Source of the DNA: RGIG1995 sp045645205
GTDB lineage: Bacteria; Bacillota; Clostridia; Oscillospirales; CAG-272
Direction: 5' to 3'
DNA length: 39,081 bases
NCBI GenBank assembly: GCA_045645205.1
Contig: JAZRIJ010000037.1
Coordinates: 1 to 39,081, forward strand
Positions 1-9,048 of this stretch are shown one piece after another; position 1 is the stretch's first letter; each line of letters starts with the position of its first letter. The position numbers were made by a program, and so were the translations under genes. The notes under the pieces were generated by a model. The model did not search any database. It was not told the DNA's origin and saw only the letters and a program-made list of their open reading frames with translations.

Positions 1-124
1 AGAATCCGCCGATAACGAGAAGACAGCTTATAAGAACTGCTATAGAAGCGAAGGTCATAGCGCCGTTTCTTTTAAGGCTTTTAAACGCTTCTCCGATGAA
101 ATAGAAGATATTATATCGTCTCAT
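1..124 (-). CDS. ftsX: Cell division protein FtsX, N-terminal fragment (gene runs off the window)
   Basis: The minus strand from 124 reads MRRYNIFYFIGEAFKSLKRN, then a hydrophobic stretch that starts the first membrane helix. This is the typical start of FtsX, the membrane partner of FtsE that passes ATPase activity to cell-wall hydrolases at the septum. Its ATG overlaps the ftsE stop codon as ATGA (121-124), the coupling usual for ftsEX. Only about 41 residues lie inside the window. The identification rests on position behind ftsE plus this short N-terminus. Confidence 0.85.
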   Translation of the reverse strand, partial: MRRYNIFYFIGEAFKSLKRNGAMTFASIAVLISCLLVIGGF

Positions 125-801
125 TCGAACATACCTCCTACTCTGTCCTCGGTCATCTTGCCCTCTTCAAGCCTGATAACTCTCTCCTGAAAGTGATCAA
201 CAAGGTTCTTTTCGTGGGTAATAACAACAACCGTCTTATTCTTGCTGCGGTTAATTCGACGGAGAAGATTCATCATGTCAAAGCTGAGCTCGGGGTCAAG
301 GTTACCCGTAGGCTCGTCCGCAATAATAATACCTGGATTGTTTACAAGCGCTCTAGCCAAAGCAACTCTCTGCTGTTCTCCTCCCGAAAGCTCCTTCGGA
401 TAGCATTTCATCTTATTCTGAAGCCCCACTATATTGAGAATTGCGGGAACACGTTTTCTAATTGCAGAATTGGGTTCTCCTATAGCTCTCATAGCAAAGG
501 ATACATTTTCAAAAACCGTCTTATTCTGGAAAAGTCTGAAATCTTGAAAAACCACACCAAGCTGTCGTCTGTAATAAGGCACCTTGTAGTTGGACATACG
601 CGAAAGATCAAATTCATCAACCTTAATAGTCCCCGATGTTACTTTTTCCTCGCGGAGAAGAAGCTTCATTAATGTGGATTTACCGGCGCCCGATGAACCG
701 ACGATAAAAACAAATTCGCCGTCGTTTATCTTCAGATCCACCCCGTCAAGCGCCAACGTTCCGTTGGGGTAAACCTTTCTGACGTTTTCAAATTCTATCA
801 T
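121..801 (-). CDS. ftsE: Cell division ATP-binding protein FtsE
   Basis: ABC ATPase of 226 aa, the normal FtsE length. Visible motifs are Walker A GSSGAGKST (35-43), Q-loop VVFQD (about 83-87), signature LSGGEQQR (138-145) and Walker B IIIADEP (158-164) followed by TGNLD. The opening MIEFENVRKVYPNGTLAL is characteristic of FtsE. It acts on the cytoplasmic face of the membrane with FtsX, controlling peptidoglycan hydrolases during division or elongation. A purine-rich ribosome site (GGGGAAAGGAAA) lies just upstream of the ATG. It is translationally coupled to ftsX by a 4-bp overlap. Confidence 0.96.
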   Translation of the reverse strand: MIEFENVRKVYPNGTLALDGVDLKINDGEFVFIVGSSGAGKSTLMKLLLREEKVTSGTIKVDEFDLSRMSNYKVPYYRRQLGVVFQDFRLFQNKTVFENVSFAMRAIGEPNSAIRKRVPAILNIVGLQNKMKCYPKELSGGEQQRVALARALVNNPGIIIADEPTGNLDPELSFDMMNLLRRINRSKNKTVVVITHEKNLVDHFQERVIRLEEGKMTEDRVGGMFE

Positions 802-980
802 AAATTTCCTTTCCCCTCAAATATGTTTTCTTCTCTTTTTTAGTCTTTTAACCTAAATTAAGCTTTAATTTTTTGTGCGTTGTGCCAAAAAATTATCCCC
901 TTTAAACACACCAAAAGCTTGTATGTATTTCTAAAAATTTTTTCGAAATAATACAAGCGTCGGCAGTATCCTAATGAAGT

Positions 981-2069
981 TTAGAATTTTGTGGGCTTTG
1001 ATGTAAGATACTTCTGAACCATCAAAGCTACCTTGAATGTAATTGCGTGTTCAAACTCACGGAGGTCAAGTCCCGTAAGCTTACGTATCTTTTCAAGACG
1101 GTATACAAGAGTATTTCTGTGTACAAACAGCTTTCTTGCAGTCTCAGATACGTTCAAGTTGTTTTCAAAAAACGCCTGAATGGTCATCAATGTTTCGTGG
1201 TCGAGAGATTCAAGTGAGCCTTTCTTGAAAACCTCCTGCATAAACATTTCGCAAAGTGTGGTAGGAAGCTGATATATAAGTCTGCCAATTCCAAGATTTT
1301 CATAGCTTACGATATTCTTTTCGGTGTCAAATACCTTCCCAACTTCAATTGCGACCTGCGCTTCCTTATATGATGTTGCAAGATCCTTGATGTTGGTAAC
1401 AGAAGTACCAATACCAATAGAAACTCTTGCGAAAAATTCCGTACTGAGTGTATCTGCTATCTGGCGCGCGATCTTTTCCATTTCGCGCATATCACAGGTG
1501 TTACCCTTAAGCTCGCTTATAAGAACAACATCCTGTTCACCTACGCTGATAACATAATCCTTGTTCTTATCCGGAAACATATTCTGAATTATGTCAAACG
1601 GCATAATGTCGCTCTTGCTGTGAAATTTGATCAAGAACACTATACGCTGAATATCGTTTGTAAAATGAAGCTCTTTGGATTTCATATATATATCACTTGG
1701 AAGAATGTTATCCAGAATAATATTCTTAAGGAATGAGCCCTTGTCGTATTTTTCATCATATAAATTTTTAATATTTGACAGAGCGATGGAAAGAATCATA
1801 GATGTGCTTTCCGCCTTTTTGTCTTCTCCCTCGACAAAAACTATGTACTCTGCCTTAACACTGTTGCCTAACGGACGGTATGTATACCCATCTTTTGCGA
1901 CAGTATCTCCAGTATACGCCAATTCATCTCTTATATTATTTTTAGATTCGCCGATCTTCCCAAGCTCACTACAGGAAATAATAACTCCGTTTTCGTCAAT
2001 CACTCCGATAACTCTGTCCACCGCATCCTTCATCTGATGAATTATTCCCTGAAACAATCTGTTCGACAT
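981..2069 (-). CDS. CdaR/PucR-family transcriptional regulator
   Basis: 362-aa protein ending in the PucR-type C-terminal helix-turn-helix: FFENNLNVSETARKLFVHRN followed by TLVYRLEKIRKLTGLDL (about residues 305-345). The middle region (about 160-290) has the GGDEF-like fold typical of CdaR regulators, with ARVSIGIGTSV and the SYKEAQVAIEVG helix. The N-terminal 130 residues are probably a ligand-sensing part. The family controls sugar-acid, purine or amino-acid catabolism genes; no target is identifiable here because the neighbours are housekeeping genes. AAAAGGAGC precedes the ATG. The family is clear, the effector unknown. Confidence 0.88.
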   Translation of the reverse strand: MSNRLFQGIIHQMKDAVDRVIGVIDENGVIISCSELGKIGESKNNIRDELAYTGDTVAKDGYTYRPLGNSVKAEYIVFVEGEDKKAESTSMILSIALSNIKNLYDEKYDKGSFLKNIILDNILPSDIYMKSKELHFTNDIQRIVFLIKFHSKSDIMPFDIIQNMFPDKNKDYVISVGEQDVVLISELKGNTCDMREMEKIARQIADTLSTEFFARVSIGIGTSVTNIKDLATSYKEAQVAIEVGKVFDTEKNIVSYENLGIGRLIYQLPTTLCEMFMQEVFKKGSLESLDHETLMTIQAFFENNLNVSETARKLFVHRNTLVYRLEKIRKLTGLDLREFEHAITFKVALMVQKYLTSKPTKF

Positions 2070-2140
2070 TTTTTTGTTAGCTCCTTTTAAAAACTTACGA
2101 TATTGTTAAAATTAATAAAAATAAAAAATGTATTACTATT

Positions 2141-2881
2141 TTACAGTTCTCTTTCATACGAAAGACAGGCAAGTACATAACCTGAGGCAGTCTCTGTTCT
2201 AAGTATCCTTTTACCCAGTCCCACAGTCTTTATTCCGTTTTTACGGCAATTCATCGCCTCTTTCTCAGAAAAGCCTCCCTCGGGCCCTACGATAAAATAA
2301 AATTCGTTTTTATTATCTTTACTTAAAACGTACTCCTTTAGCGTTAGAGCAGACTCGTCCTCATAACACATAAAGCCATTTCCCTTTTCATTTATCTCTG
2401 ATATAACGCTATTTAAATCGAAAAGCCATCTTACATAGGGAACACAGCCGCGCCCACTCTGTTTTGCCGCTTCTTTTGCAATCTTTTGCCACCTTGCGCA
2501 CTTCTTTTCAAAATTCTTTGCATCATAGCGTGCAATACATCTTTCGCTCATAAAAGCAACAATGCCGCAAGCTCCAAGCTCTACCGCCTTTTGTACTATG
2601 CTGTCCATCTTATCTGATTTTGGACAAGCCTGATATACAACGACCTCATAAGACGGCTCGGATACGCTACGTCTTACATCTTCTATTCTGGCTATTACGC
2701 TGTCCGACGAAAAACTTTCAAGAACACATTCATACTCGTTTCTTTTAGTATCGCACACGATTATTCTCTCTCCTGCCGTCATACGCAGGGATCTTGATAT
2801 ATGCTGTGCCGACTCTCCGTCAAGAACTATTGTGCTTCCCTCTATGCTTTCAAAATCGACAAAAAATCTCGGATATGACAT
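2141..2881 (-). CDS. rsmE: 16S rRNA (uracil-1498-N3)-methyltransferase RsmE
   Basis: 246-aa SPOUT-fold methyltransferase that methylates N3 of U1498 in 16S rRNA using SAM. Diagnostic motifs are the SAM-binding loop GPEGG (199-203), LGKRILRTETA (222-232) and the early SRSLRMTAGE-type segment of the PUA-like N-terminal domain. Length and start (MSYPRFF) fit the family. GGCGGAGGAA lies upstream of the ATG. In Bacillus the order is dnaJ-prmA-rsmE, conserved here, but this gene also has its own consensus promoter. Confidence 0.95.
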   Translation of the reverse strand: MSYPRFFVDFESIEGSTIVLDGESAQHISRSLRMTAGERIIVCDTKRNEYECVLESFSSDSVIARIEDVRRSVSEPSYEVVVYQACPKSDKMDSIVQKAVELGACGIVAFMSERCIARYDAKNFEKKCARWQKIAKEAAKQSGRGCVPYVRWLFDLNSVISEINEKGNGFMCYEDESALTLKEYVLSKDNKNEFYFIVGPEGGFSEKEAMNCRKNGIKTVGLGKRILRTETASGYVLACLSYEREL

Positions 2882-2934
2882 TTTATTCCTCCGCCCACCG
2901 TAATTTCATTCATATCGGGAACACATTCTAAAGC

Positions 2935-2963
2935 ATTATACAACAATATGGTCATTTTGTCAA
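2935..2963 (-). promoter_or_regulatory. Sigma-A promoter of rsmE
   Basis: On the minus strand TTGACA (2963-2958), a 17-bp spacer and TATAAT (2940-2935) form a perfect consensus promoter about 55 bp before the rsmE ATG. It would let rsmE be expressed independently of prmA and the heat-shock genes. Confidence 0.8.
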
Positions 2964-3044
2964 ACACTTTTTCAAATTATTTACAAATATTTATGTATTT
3001 TTTTGTGCAATTTATATCTATGTTATGGTATTTTGCATAAAAAT

Positions 3045-3968
3045 TTATACTCTTTTGAACACAAAAGCACACCAATCGTTCTCTTTTGTTTCGTCAATAA
3101 GCACAAAACCTTTATCGCTTACCGCCTTTTTTACTCTCTCAGCCTGTGGTTCAATTATACCTGAGACCGCACAAAGACCACCTTTTTTTACATAATCCCC
3201 CATACATTCCGACAGTCTTATAACAATATCTGCAACAATATTAGCGCATACAAAATCGTATTTTTCTCTCGTCTTATCTGCATTCTGCATAAGATCTGAT
3301 ACGTCGCAGAATATTTTGTCTTCAACGTTGTTTTCTTTGAAGTTTTCCTTTGCGACACGAACTGCAACAGGGTCAATATCGTAAGCATCAATTTTCTCCG
3401 CACCTATCTTTGCGGCATATATAGCAAGGATACCGCTTCCCGTACCCATATCGAGAACAGTCATGTCGGGGCGCATATGCTTTTCCATCATAGCAAGACA
3501 AAGCCTCGTTGTTTCGTGTGTACCCGTACCGAATGCCATACCGGGATCCATCTTGATTATAACTTCATCATCTTCTGCATCGTACTTTTCCCACATAGGA
3601 ACAATAACAATTTTTTCACCACACTTAACGGGCTTGTAATACTGTTTCCAAGCATCTGCCCAATCGTCTTCGTCAACACCTATAACATCTGTTGTTACAT
3701 CAAGTCCAAGAAGAGAAAACCTGTCTCTCAAAAACATTACAGCCTCGGCATAATTCTTTTCCTCACTTATAAAAACGCTGACGCAAACTCTGTCCTTATC
3801 TGCATTCATTATGCTTTCATCGAGAAGCTCACCGTACATAGCGTTCAACCCTTCGGTAACATCACTGTAGTCCTCAATCATCAATCCTTGGTCAATCATC
3901 GTCATAACAGCGCATATCTCGTCCTTGTCCTTAATATTGCCGCTGACCTTTACCTGTGTCCATTTCAT
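3045..3968 (-). CDS. prmA: Ribosomal protein L11 methyltransferase PrmA
   Basis: 307-aa class I SAM methyltransferase that trimethylates ribosomal protein L11. The family signature MDPGMAFGTGTHETT is at 140-154 and SAM motif I DMGTGSG at 173-179, followed by CANIVADIVI. The N-terminal substrate-recognition domain (1-115) is present, so the protein is complete. It follows the dnaJ operon as in other Firmicutes, but is separated by two hairpins and has its own promoter, so it is probably not strictly heat-shock controlled. Confidence 0.95.
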   Translation of the reverse strand: MKWTQVKVSGNIKDKDEICAVMTMIDQGLMIEDYSDVTEGLNAMYGELLDESIMNADKDRVCVSVFISEEKNYAEAVMFLRDRFSLLGLDVTTDVIGVDEDDWADAWKQYYKPVKCGEKIVIVPMWEKYDAEDDEVIIKMDPGMAFGTGTHETTRLCLAMMEKHMRPDMTVLDMGTGSGILAIYAAKIGAEKIDAYDIDPVAVRVAKENFKENNVEDKIFCDVSDLMQNADKTREKYDFVCANIVADIVIRLSECMGDYVKKGGLCAVSGIIEPQAERVKKAVSDKGFVLIDETKENDWCAFVFKRV

Positions 3969-4009
3969 ATCATCTATACCTCTTTTGCTTTTTTCAAATA
4001 TACATAATA

Positions 4010-4039
4010 ATTATATCACAAAAAACAACTGTCCGCAAC
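4010..4039 (-). promoter_or_regulatory. Putative promoter of prmA
   Basis: Minus-strand TTGCGG (4039-4034), 18-bp spacer and TATAAT (4015-4010), about 40 bp before the prmA start and directly behind the dnaJ terminator. The -10 box is perfect; the -35 box is weaker. Confidence 0.6.
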
Positions 4040-4052
4040 CTTTTTTCACAGA

Positions 4053-4078
4053 AAAAAGCAAGGACTTCCCCTTGCTTA
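4053..4078 (-). terminator. Rho-independent terminator after the dnaK/dnaJ operon
   Basis: AAGCAAGG (4057-4064) pairs with CCTTGCTT (4071-4078) around a 6-nt loop. Read on the minus strand the stem is followed by a run of T. It lies between dnaJ and the prmA promoter and would end heat-shock transcripts. Confidence 0.75.
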
Positions 4079-4122
4079 AACCTACTGACAAAGTACATAT
4101 ATAAAGCATATTAAAACAAAGC

Positions 4123-4142
4123 GGCGGGAGCAAACCCCCGCC
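4123..4142 (-). terminator. GC-rich hairpin behind dnaJ (auxiliary terminator)
   Basis: GGCGGG (4123-4128) pairs with CCCGCC (4137-4142) over an 8-nt loop. On the minus strand it is followed by a moderately T-rich stretch (GCTTTGTTTT). It probably works with the stronger hairpin 45 bp further on. Confidence 0.45.
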
Positions 4143-4204
4143 ATACATTATTTAATTTATTTCTCTGGTAAAGTTGCGCAGCCGAGAGAAAGTTTCCTTT
4201 GTTT

Positions 4205-5347
4205 TTATTTATCTTTTCCGAAAATTTTTTTCATAAATGATTCTTTTTTTGAATAGTTGGAGTTGCCGCAAAGTTCTGCAAAATTCTTCAAAGCAGTCTT
4301 CTGCGCCCCCGAAAGTCCTTTCGGTACTTCAACAATAACTTTGAATATAAGGTCGCCTTTATTCTTTGAACGCACGTTCTGGATACCCTTTCCGCGAAGG
4401 GTAAATCTTGTATCTGTCTGCGTTCCCTCAGGAATTGTATATTTAACTTTACCCTCAAGCGTGGGAATATCTATTTCCGCACCGAGCGCCGCCTCAACAA
4501 ATGTTACCGGCACATCACAGTAAATATCATATCCGTCTCTTTCAAATACAGGGTGAGGTCTGACAGAAACAGTTACGTAAAGGTCTCCGTATCCCCCGCC
4601 GTTTCTTCCCGCGTTACCTTGATTTTGAAGCGCGATCCTCTGTCCGTCATCAATACCTGCAGGTATTGTAACCTCAAGCGTTTTCTTTATTCTTACATAA
4701 CCCGTTCCTCGGCAATTTGTACAAGGATTCTTTATTATCTTACCCTTACCGCCGCAGGCATCACAGGTTTTTGTTGTCTGAAACATACCGAGAGCCGTTC
4801 TCTGGGTAACTCTAACCTGACCGCTTCCTCCGCAGGTTTTACAGGTTTCGGCTGTCGTTCCCTTTTGCGCACCGCTTCCCGAACACTCGTCGCAAAGCTC
4901 AACTCGGTTATACGATACTTCTTTCTTACAGCCAAATGCCGCCTCTTCAAAAGATATAGTTACATGAGCGCGTAAATCCTCGCCCTGCTGAGGCATATTT
5001 CTTCTTGCAGAGGACTGACCTCCGCCAAAAAAGCTTCCAAATATATCACCAAAATCAAAACCGCCGAAGCCACCAAAATCTCCGAAGCCGCCAAAGCCGC
5101 CTCCGCCCATATTGGGATCAACACCTGCATGTCCGTACTGGTCATACCTTGCCTTTTTCTCGCTGTCGCTCAAAACAGCGTAAGCCTCGTTGATCTCCTT
5201 AAATTTCTTTTCAGCTTCCTGATCGCCGGGATTCATATCGGGGTGATATTGCTTTGCAAGCTTTCTGTATGCTTTTTTTATTGTTTGCTCATCCGAACTT
5301 TTATCAATTCCGAGCACCTCATAGTAATCCCGTTTATTGTCCGCCAT
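4205..5347 (-). CDS. dnaJ: Co-chaperone DnaJ (Hsp40)
   Basis: 380-aa type I J-protein that stimulates DnaK ATPase and delivers unfolded substrates. The J domain has HPD at 35-37. A Gly/Phe-rich linker occupies about 78-112. Four CxxCxGxG zinc-finger repeats (CDECSGSG, CKTCGGSG, CDACGGKG, CTNCRGTG) lie at about 150-215, followed by the two substrate-binding beta domains. All hallmark parts are intact. It is the last gene of hrcA-grpE-dnaK-dnaJ, 74 bp behind dnaK, and should be CIRCE/HrcA controlled. Confidence 0.97.
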   Translation of the reverse strand: MADNKRDYYEVLGIDKSSDEQTIKKAYRKLAKQYHPDMNPGDQEAEKKFKEINEAYAVLSDSEKKARYDQYGHAGVDPNMGGGGFGGFGDFGGFGGFDFGDIFGSFFGGGQSSARRNMPQQGEDLRAHVTISFEEAAFGCKKEVSYNRVELCDECSGSGAQKGTTAETCKTCGGSGQVRVTQRTALGMFQTTKTCDACGGKGKIIKNPCTNCRGTGYVRIKKTLEVTIPAGIDDGQRIALQNQGNAGRNGGGYGDLYVTVSVRPHPVFERDGYDIYCDVPVTFVEAALGAEIDIPTLEGKVKYTIPEGTQTDTRFTLRGKGIQNVRSKNKGDLIFKVIVEVPKGLSGAQKTALKNFAELCGNSNYSKKESFMKKIFGKDK

Positions 5348-5421
5348 ATACTACCTCTTTTTATTTATGTAAAACAACGATACTGTTGGCAGAGTAATCT
5401 ACCAACAGTCGTTTCTGCTTA

Positions 5422-7251
5422 TTAATTATTGGTCTTATCTTCGTATTCACCATCATAGAAGGTGTCGCCGTTGCCGTCATTTGCGCCGCCGTTCTGTGCT
5501 CCGGGTTCGCCCTGGGGAGCCTGCTGCGCATAGAGCTTTTCACTGAGCTTATAGAATGCCTGCTGGAGAGCTTCGGTGTCAGCTTTGATTTTTTCTGTGT
5601 CATCTGTCTTAACTGTTTCCTTAAGCTTTTCGACCGCAGCCTTAACATCAGCCTTATCAGCCTCGGGAAGCTTATCGCCAACCTCGTTCATTGTCTTTTC
5701 AGACTGGAAAATAATGCTTTCTGCTTGATTCTTAACTTCAACAGCTTCTTTAAGCTTCTTATCCTCTTCTGCATACTTTTCAGCTTCCTTAACAGCCTTT
5801 TCTATATCCTCCTGACTCATGTTTGTGGAAGATGTGATAGTGATATGCTGTTCCTTACCTGTTCCCTTATCGGTTGCTGTTACATTTACGATACCATTTG
5901 CATCAATGTCAAATGTAACCTCGATCTGAGGTACTCCTCTGGGTGCTGCGGGAATACCGTCAAGAATAAATCGTCCGAGAGTTGTATTGCCCTTTGCCAT
6001 ATCTCTTTCACCCTGAAGAACATGGATCTCAACAGATGTCTGACCGTCAGCCGCTGTTGAATAGATCTGGCTCTTCTTTACGGGTATGGTTGTATTTCTG
6101 TCAATAATTCTGTTGAATACGCCTCCAAGTGTCTCAATACCAAGGGAAAGGGGAGTAACGTCAAGAAGAAGAAGGTCCTTAACCTCGCCACCGAGAACAC
6201 CTGCCTGTACAGCTGCGCCGATAGCAACACATTCATCTGGGTTAATACCTTTGAAGGGTTCTTTTCCGATAAAGTTCTTAACAGCTTCCTGAACTGCGGG
6301 AATTCTTGTAGAACCGCCGACTAAGAGAACCTTATCTATCTGTGAGGGCGAAAGTCCCGCGTCAGAAAGCGCTCTCTTTGTGGGAACCATTGTAGCTTCA
6401 ACAAGATCTGCGGTAAGTTCGTTGAACTTTGCTCTTGTCAAAGTTGCATCAAAGTGCTTAGGCCCTGTTGCATCTGCTGTAATAAAAGGAAGATTAATAT
6501 TTGAAGAAGCCATACCGGAAAGCTCAATCTTTGCTTTTTCTGCCGCTTCCTTAAGTCTCTGAAGTGCCATCTTATCCTGACGGAGATCAATGCCGTTTTC
6601 TTTCTGGAAAGTATCTGCTATCCAGTCAATTACTCTTTGGTCAAAGTCATCGCCGCCAAGCTTATTGTTACCTGCTGTTGCAAGAACCTCAAACACGCCG
6701 TCGCTGATTTCAAGCAAGGATACGTCAAATGTACCGCCGCCAAGGTCAAATATCATGATCTTTTGCTCTTCTTCTTTGTCCATACCGTAAGCAAGAGCAG
6801 CCGCTGTAGGCTCGTTAATAATTCTTAAAACTTCAAGGCCTGCAATTTTACCTGCATCCTTTGTTGCCTGACGCTGTGCGTCGGAGAAATATGCAGGGAC
6901 TGTGATAACAGCCTGTGTAATGGGTGTGCCAAGATATGCTTCTGCATCTGCTTTAAGCTTCTGAAGTATCATGGAAGATATCTCCTGAGGAGAATAAGTC
7001 TTTTCGTCCACTTTTACTTTGTAGTCTGTACCCATTTCACGTTTAACGGACATGATAGTTCTGTCGGGGTTTGTAATACCCTGACGTTTTGCGACCTGAC
7101 CTACCATTCTTTCGCCTGTTTTTGAAAAAGCAACTACCGAGGGCGTTGTTCTCGCGCCTTCGGGATTGGGTATAACAATAGGCTCACCGCCTTCATATAC
7201 TGCCACACAAGAGTTTGTTGTTCCTAAGTCAATACCAATAATTTTTGCCAT
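5422..7251 (-). CDS. dnaK: Chaperone protein DnaK (Hsp70)
   Basis: 609-aa Hsp70. Phosphate-1 motif IGIDLGTTNS opens the protein; VITVPAYFSD, IINEPTAAALAYG, DLGGGTFDVS and LVGGSTRIPAV follow in the ATPase domain. The substrate-binding domain begins after the linker-type segment LLLLDVTPLSLG, and a helical lid with an acidic C-terminal tail ends the chain. It binds exposed hydrophobic peptides in an ATP cycle with DnaJ and GrpE. GGAGGAAAA precedes the ATG. At about 610 aa it is the shorter Gram-positive type. Confidence 0.98.
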   Translation of the reverse strand: MAKIIGIDLGTTNSCVAVYEGGEPIVIPNPEGARTTPSVVAFSKTGERMVGQVAKRQGITNPDRTIMSVKREMGTDYKVKVDEKTYSPQEISSMILQKLKADAEAYLGTPITQAVITVPAYFSDAQRQATKDAGKIAGLEVLRIINEPTAAALAYGMDKEEEQKIMIFDLGGGTFDVSLLEISDGVFEVLATAGNNKLGGDDFDQRVIDWIADTFQKENGIDLRQDKMALQRLKEAAEKAKIELSGMASSNINLPFITADATGPKHFDATLTRAKFNELTADLVEATMVPTKRALSDAGLSPSQIDKVLLVGGSTRIPAVQEAVKNFIGKEPFKGINPDECVAIGAAVQAGVLGGEVKDLLLLDVTPLSLGIETLGGVFNRIIDRNTTIPVKKSQIYSTAADGQTSVEIHVLQGERDMAKGNTTLGRFILDGIPAAPRGVPQIEVTFDIDANGIVNVTATDKGTGKEQHITITSSTNMSQEDIEKAVKEAEKYAEEDKKLKEAVEVKNQAESIIFQSEKTMNEVGDKLPEADKADVKAAVEKLKETVKTDDTEKIKADTEALQQAFYKLSEKLYAQQAPQGEPGAQNGGANDGNGDTFYDGEYEDKTNN

Positions 7252-7296
7252 AATAATTTTCCTCCGTTTATGTTAAGTTATATTTTTTTCGTATAA

Positions 7297-7869
7297 TCAG
7301 TTTGCAACCTTTACCATTGCATATCTTATGACCTTGTCACCCTTTTTATATCCCTTGCTAAAGGTTTCTGCAATCATATTTTCACCGAAAGCCTCATCTT
7401 CTATGTGCATAACAGCATTGTGAAGATTGGGATCAAATTCGGCATTTTCGGTTACTATCTCTTCAACGCCCATTTTTATAAATGTTTCTTTGAACATATT
7501 GAGAGTTATGTTTACGCCTTCGGCAAGGTTACCGCTTTCGGCAAACGCAACCGCGCGCTCAAGGTTGTCAAGTATGGGAAGAAGCTCTTTTACGGCATCA
7601 ACATATGCATCGCCGTATATGCCTTCTTTTTCTTTCAAAGCGCGCTTTCTGTAGTTGTCATACTCTGCAACTATACGCAGATATTTGTCATTCTGCTCTT
7701 CAAGCTTGCCTTTCAGCTCTTCAACCTCTTTTTTCAACGTATCAAGCTCTTTTTTTGAGATCTTTTTTTCCTTCTTTTCTGATTCAGTCTTATTTTCTGT
7801 GGTTTCGTTTTCAACCTTTGTCTCTTCCGAAACTACATCTTCGGTCTCTGCAATTCTTTCTTCAGCCAT
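7297..7869 (-). CDS. grpE: Nucleotide exchange factor GrpE
   Basis: GrpE releases ADP from DnaK. The frame opens upstream at 7890, but the start at 7869 (MAEERIAETEDVV) is preferred because GGAGG lies six bases before it; this gives 190 aa and an 8-bp overlap with the hrcA stop. An acidic, low-complexity N-terminus is followed by a long coiled coil (about residues 40-95, KKELDTLKKEVEELKGKLEE and onward) and the beta domain with the family motif NLHNAVMHIED. The C-terminus KGYKKGDKVIRYAMVKVAN is typical. Confidence 0.94.
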   Translation of the reverse strand: MAEERIAETEDVVSEETKVENETTENKTESEKKEKKISKKELDTLKKEVEELKGKLEEQNDKYLRIVAEYDNYRKRALKEKEGIYGDAYVDAVKELLPILDNLERAVAFAESGNLAEGVNITLNMFKETFIKMGVEEIVTENAEFDPNLHNAVMHIEDEAFGENMIAETFSKGYKKGDKVIRYAMVKVAN

Positions 7870-8944
7870 TTTTTCCTCCGTTATCTCCATCGGTCAGCAT
7901 ATTGTTTTTCACATCAAACAGCCATCTTATGTTATCTGACAAAAGATCAAGTGTAGTTATAACCTTTGAATAATCCATTCTGCAAGGTCCTATGACTCCG
8001 ATAGCACCCACTACTCTGTCATTTACCGTTATGTTTTTGAAAATAAGAGTGGAATTGCTCATTATATCCACCGAATTTTCCTTGCCGATGAGTATATTTA
8101 TTATATCCTTTTGGGAATTACTTATAATATTTAAAATATCTTCTTTTTTCTCCAGCATTCCGATAAGTCCGCGAAGCTGTGAGAGATTTGAATATTCGGG
8201 AAACTCAAGAAGTCTGTTTACCTGTTCTACCTTGACGTCTCCTCTGTCTATCTCATGAACTGTGTCATAGATACATTTTATTATAGGATCAACTATATCC
8301 TCATATCCAAACAAATTATTTTTTATCTCAACTATGGAAGCGTATGACAGTTCTCCAATCTTTCTGCCTGCAATATATCTGTTTAACAGCTCATTCAGCC
8401 GTTCAGTAAGCCTTGATGTTATTTCCTCGGATGTCCGTATAAGCTTTGTTTTCGCAACTCCCGTATTGGAAACCATAACCAACACAAAACTTCGGCTGTC
8501 TATATATACAGTATTAAAATTTGTTATAACCACCTGCATTGGACGAGGCTTTACGGTTATAGCCGTATAATTTGTTATCCGTGAAAACAATCTTCCTGCC
8601 TGTTCAATTATTCTGTCAAGCTCGGCTTCCTTTGACTTTTTCAATGCATCAAGCTGTTCAAGCTCATCGCGTGTCAACCTATATCTGTCCATCAGTGAAT
8701 CAACATAAAATCTGTAACCAAGTTCCGACGGTATTCTTCCCGCTGAGGTGTGAGGCTGTTCAAGATAACCTAATTCTTCAAGCTCCGCCATTTCGTTTCT
8801 GACAGTCGCCGAGGAATAAGCTATATTGTTATTTTGAGTAAGGAACTTAGAACCAACGGGTTCACCCCGGTCTATATGCGCGTCTATTATGGCGCGGAGT
8901 ATCATTTTTTTGCGTTCACTCAATCCGCCGCCTTTTCCGTACAT
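7862..8944 (-). CDS. hrcA: Heat-inducible transcription repressor HrcA
   Basis: 360-aa repressor that binds CIRCE elements and is activated by GroEL. The N-terminal winged helix begins LSERKKMILRAIIDAHIDRG and includes SSATVRNEMAELEELGYLEQ (about 55-75), then PHTSAGRIPSELGYRFYVD, all diagnostic. The C-terminal part ends with a GPCRMDYSKVI-like segment common to HrcA. GAGGAGGAAC lies before the ATG. First gene of the operon, so the repressor controls itself through the CIRCE just upstream. Confidence 0.96.
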   Translation of the reverse strand: MYGKGGGLSERKKMILRAIIDAHIDRGEPVGSKFLTQNNNIAYSSATVRNEMAELEELGYLEQPHTSAGRIPSELGYRFYVDSLMDRYRLTRDELEQLDALKKSKEAELDRIIEQAGRLFSRITNYTAITVKPRPMQVVITNFNTVYIDSRSFVLVMVSNTGVAKTKLIRTSEEITSRLTERLNELLNRYIAGRKIGELSYASIVEIKNNLFGYEDIVDPIIKCIYDTVHEIDRGDVKVEQVNRLLEFPEYSNLSQLRGLIGMLEKKEDILNIISNSQKDIINILIGKENSVDIMSNSTLIFKNITVNDRVVGAIGVIGPCRMDYSKVITTLDLLSDNIRWLFDVKNNMLTDGDNGGKNG

Positions 8945-8981
8945 ACACCGTTCCTCCTCTCTCTATATATCTTCACACTGT

Positions 8982-9008
8982 TTAGCACTCAAAACAAACA
9001 AGTGCTAA
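8982..9008 (-). promoter_or_regulatory. CIRCE operator (HrcA binding site)
   Basis: TTAGCACTC, 9 bp, AAGTGCTAA. This matches the CIRCE consensus TTAGCACTC-N9-GAGTGCTAA at 17 of 18 arm positions. It lies just downstream of the predicted transcription start of hrcA, the usual position for repression. Confidence 0.95.
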
Positions 9009-9019
9009 ACTTTATATAA

Positions 9020-9048
9020 AATTTACCACTATCACTTACAATTGTCAA
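9020..9048 (-). promoter_or_regulatory. Sigma-A promoter of the hrcA-grpE-dnaK-dnaJ operon
   Basis: Minus-strand TTGACA (9048-9043), 17-bp spacer, TAAATT (9025-9020). The predicted start near 9013 lies directly before the CIRCE. Confidence 0.8.

Noticed and set aside
4553..4975. 140-codon ORF opposite dnaJ and similar long antisense frames opposite dnaK, grpE and the dehydrogenase
   Set aside because: Shadows of strongly coding genes; no own ribosome site or homology-like motifs.
7870..7890. Upstream grpE start (MEITEEK)
   Set aside because: It would place the GGAGG ribosome site inside the gene; the ATG at 7869 is correctly spaced from it.
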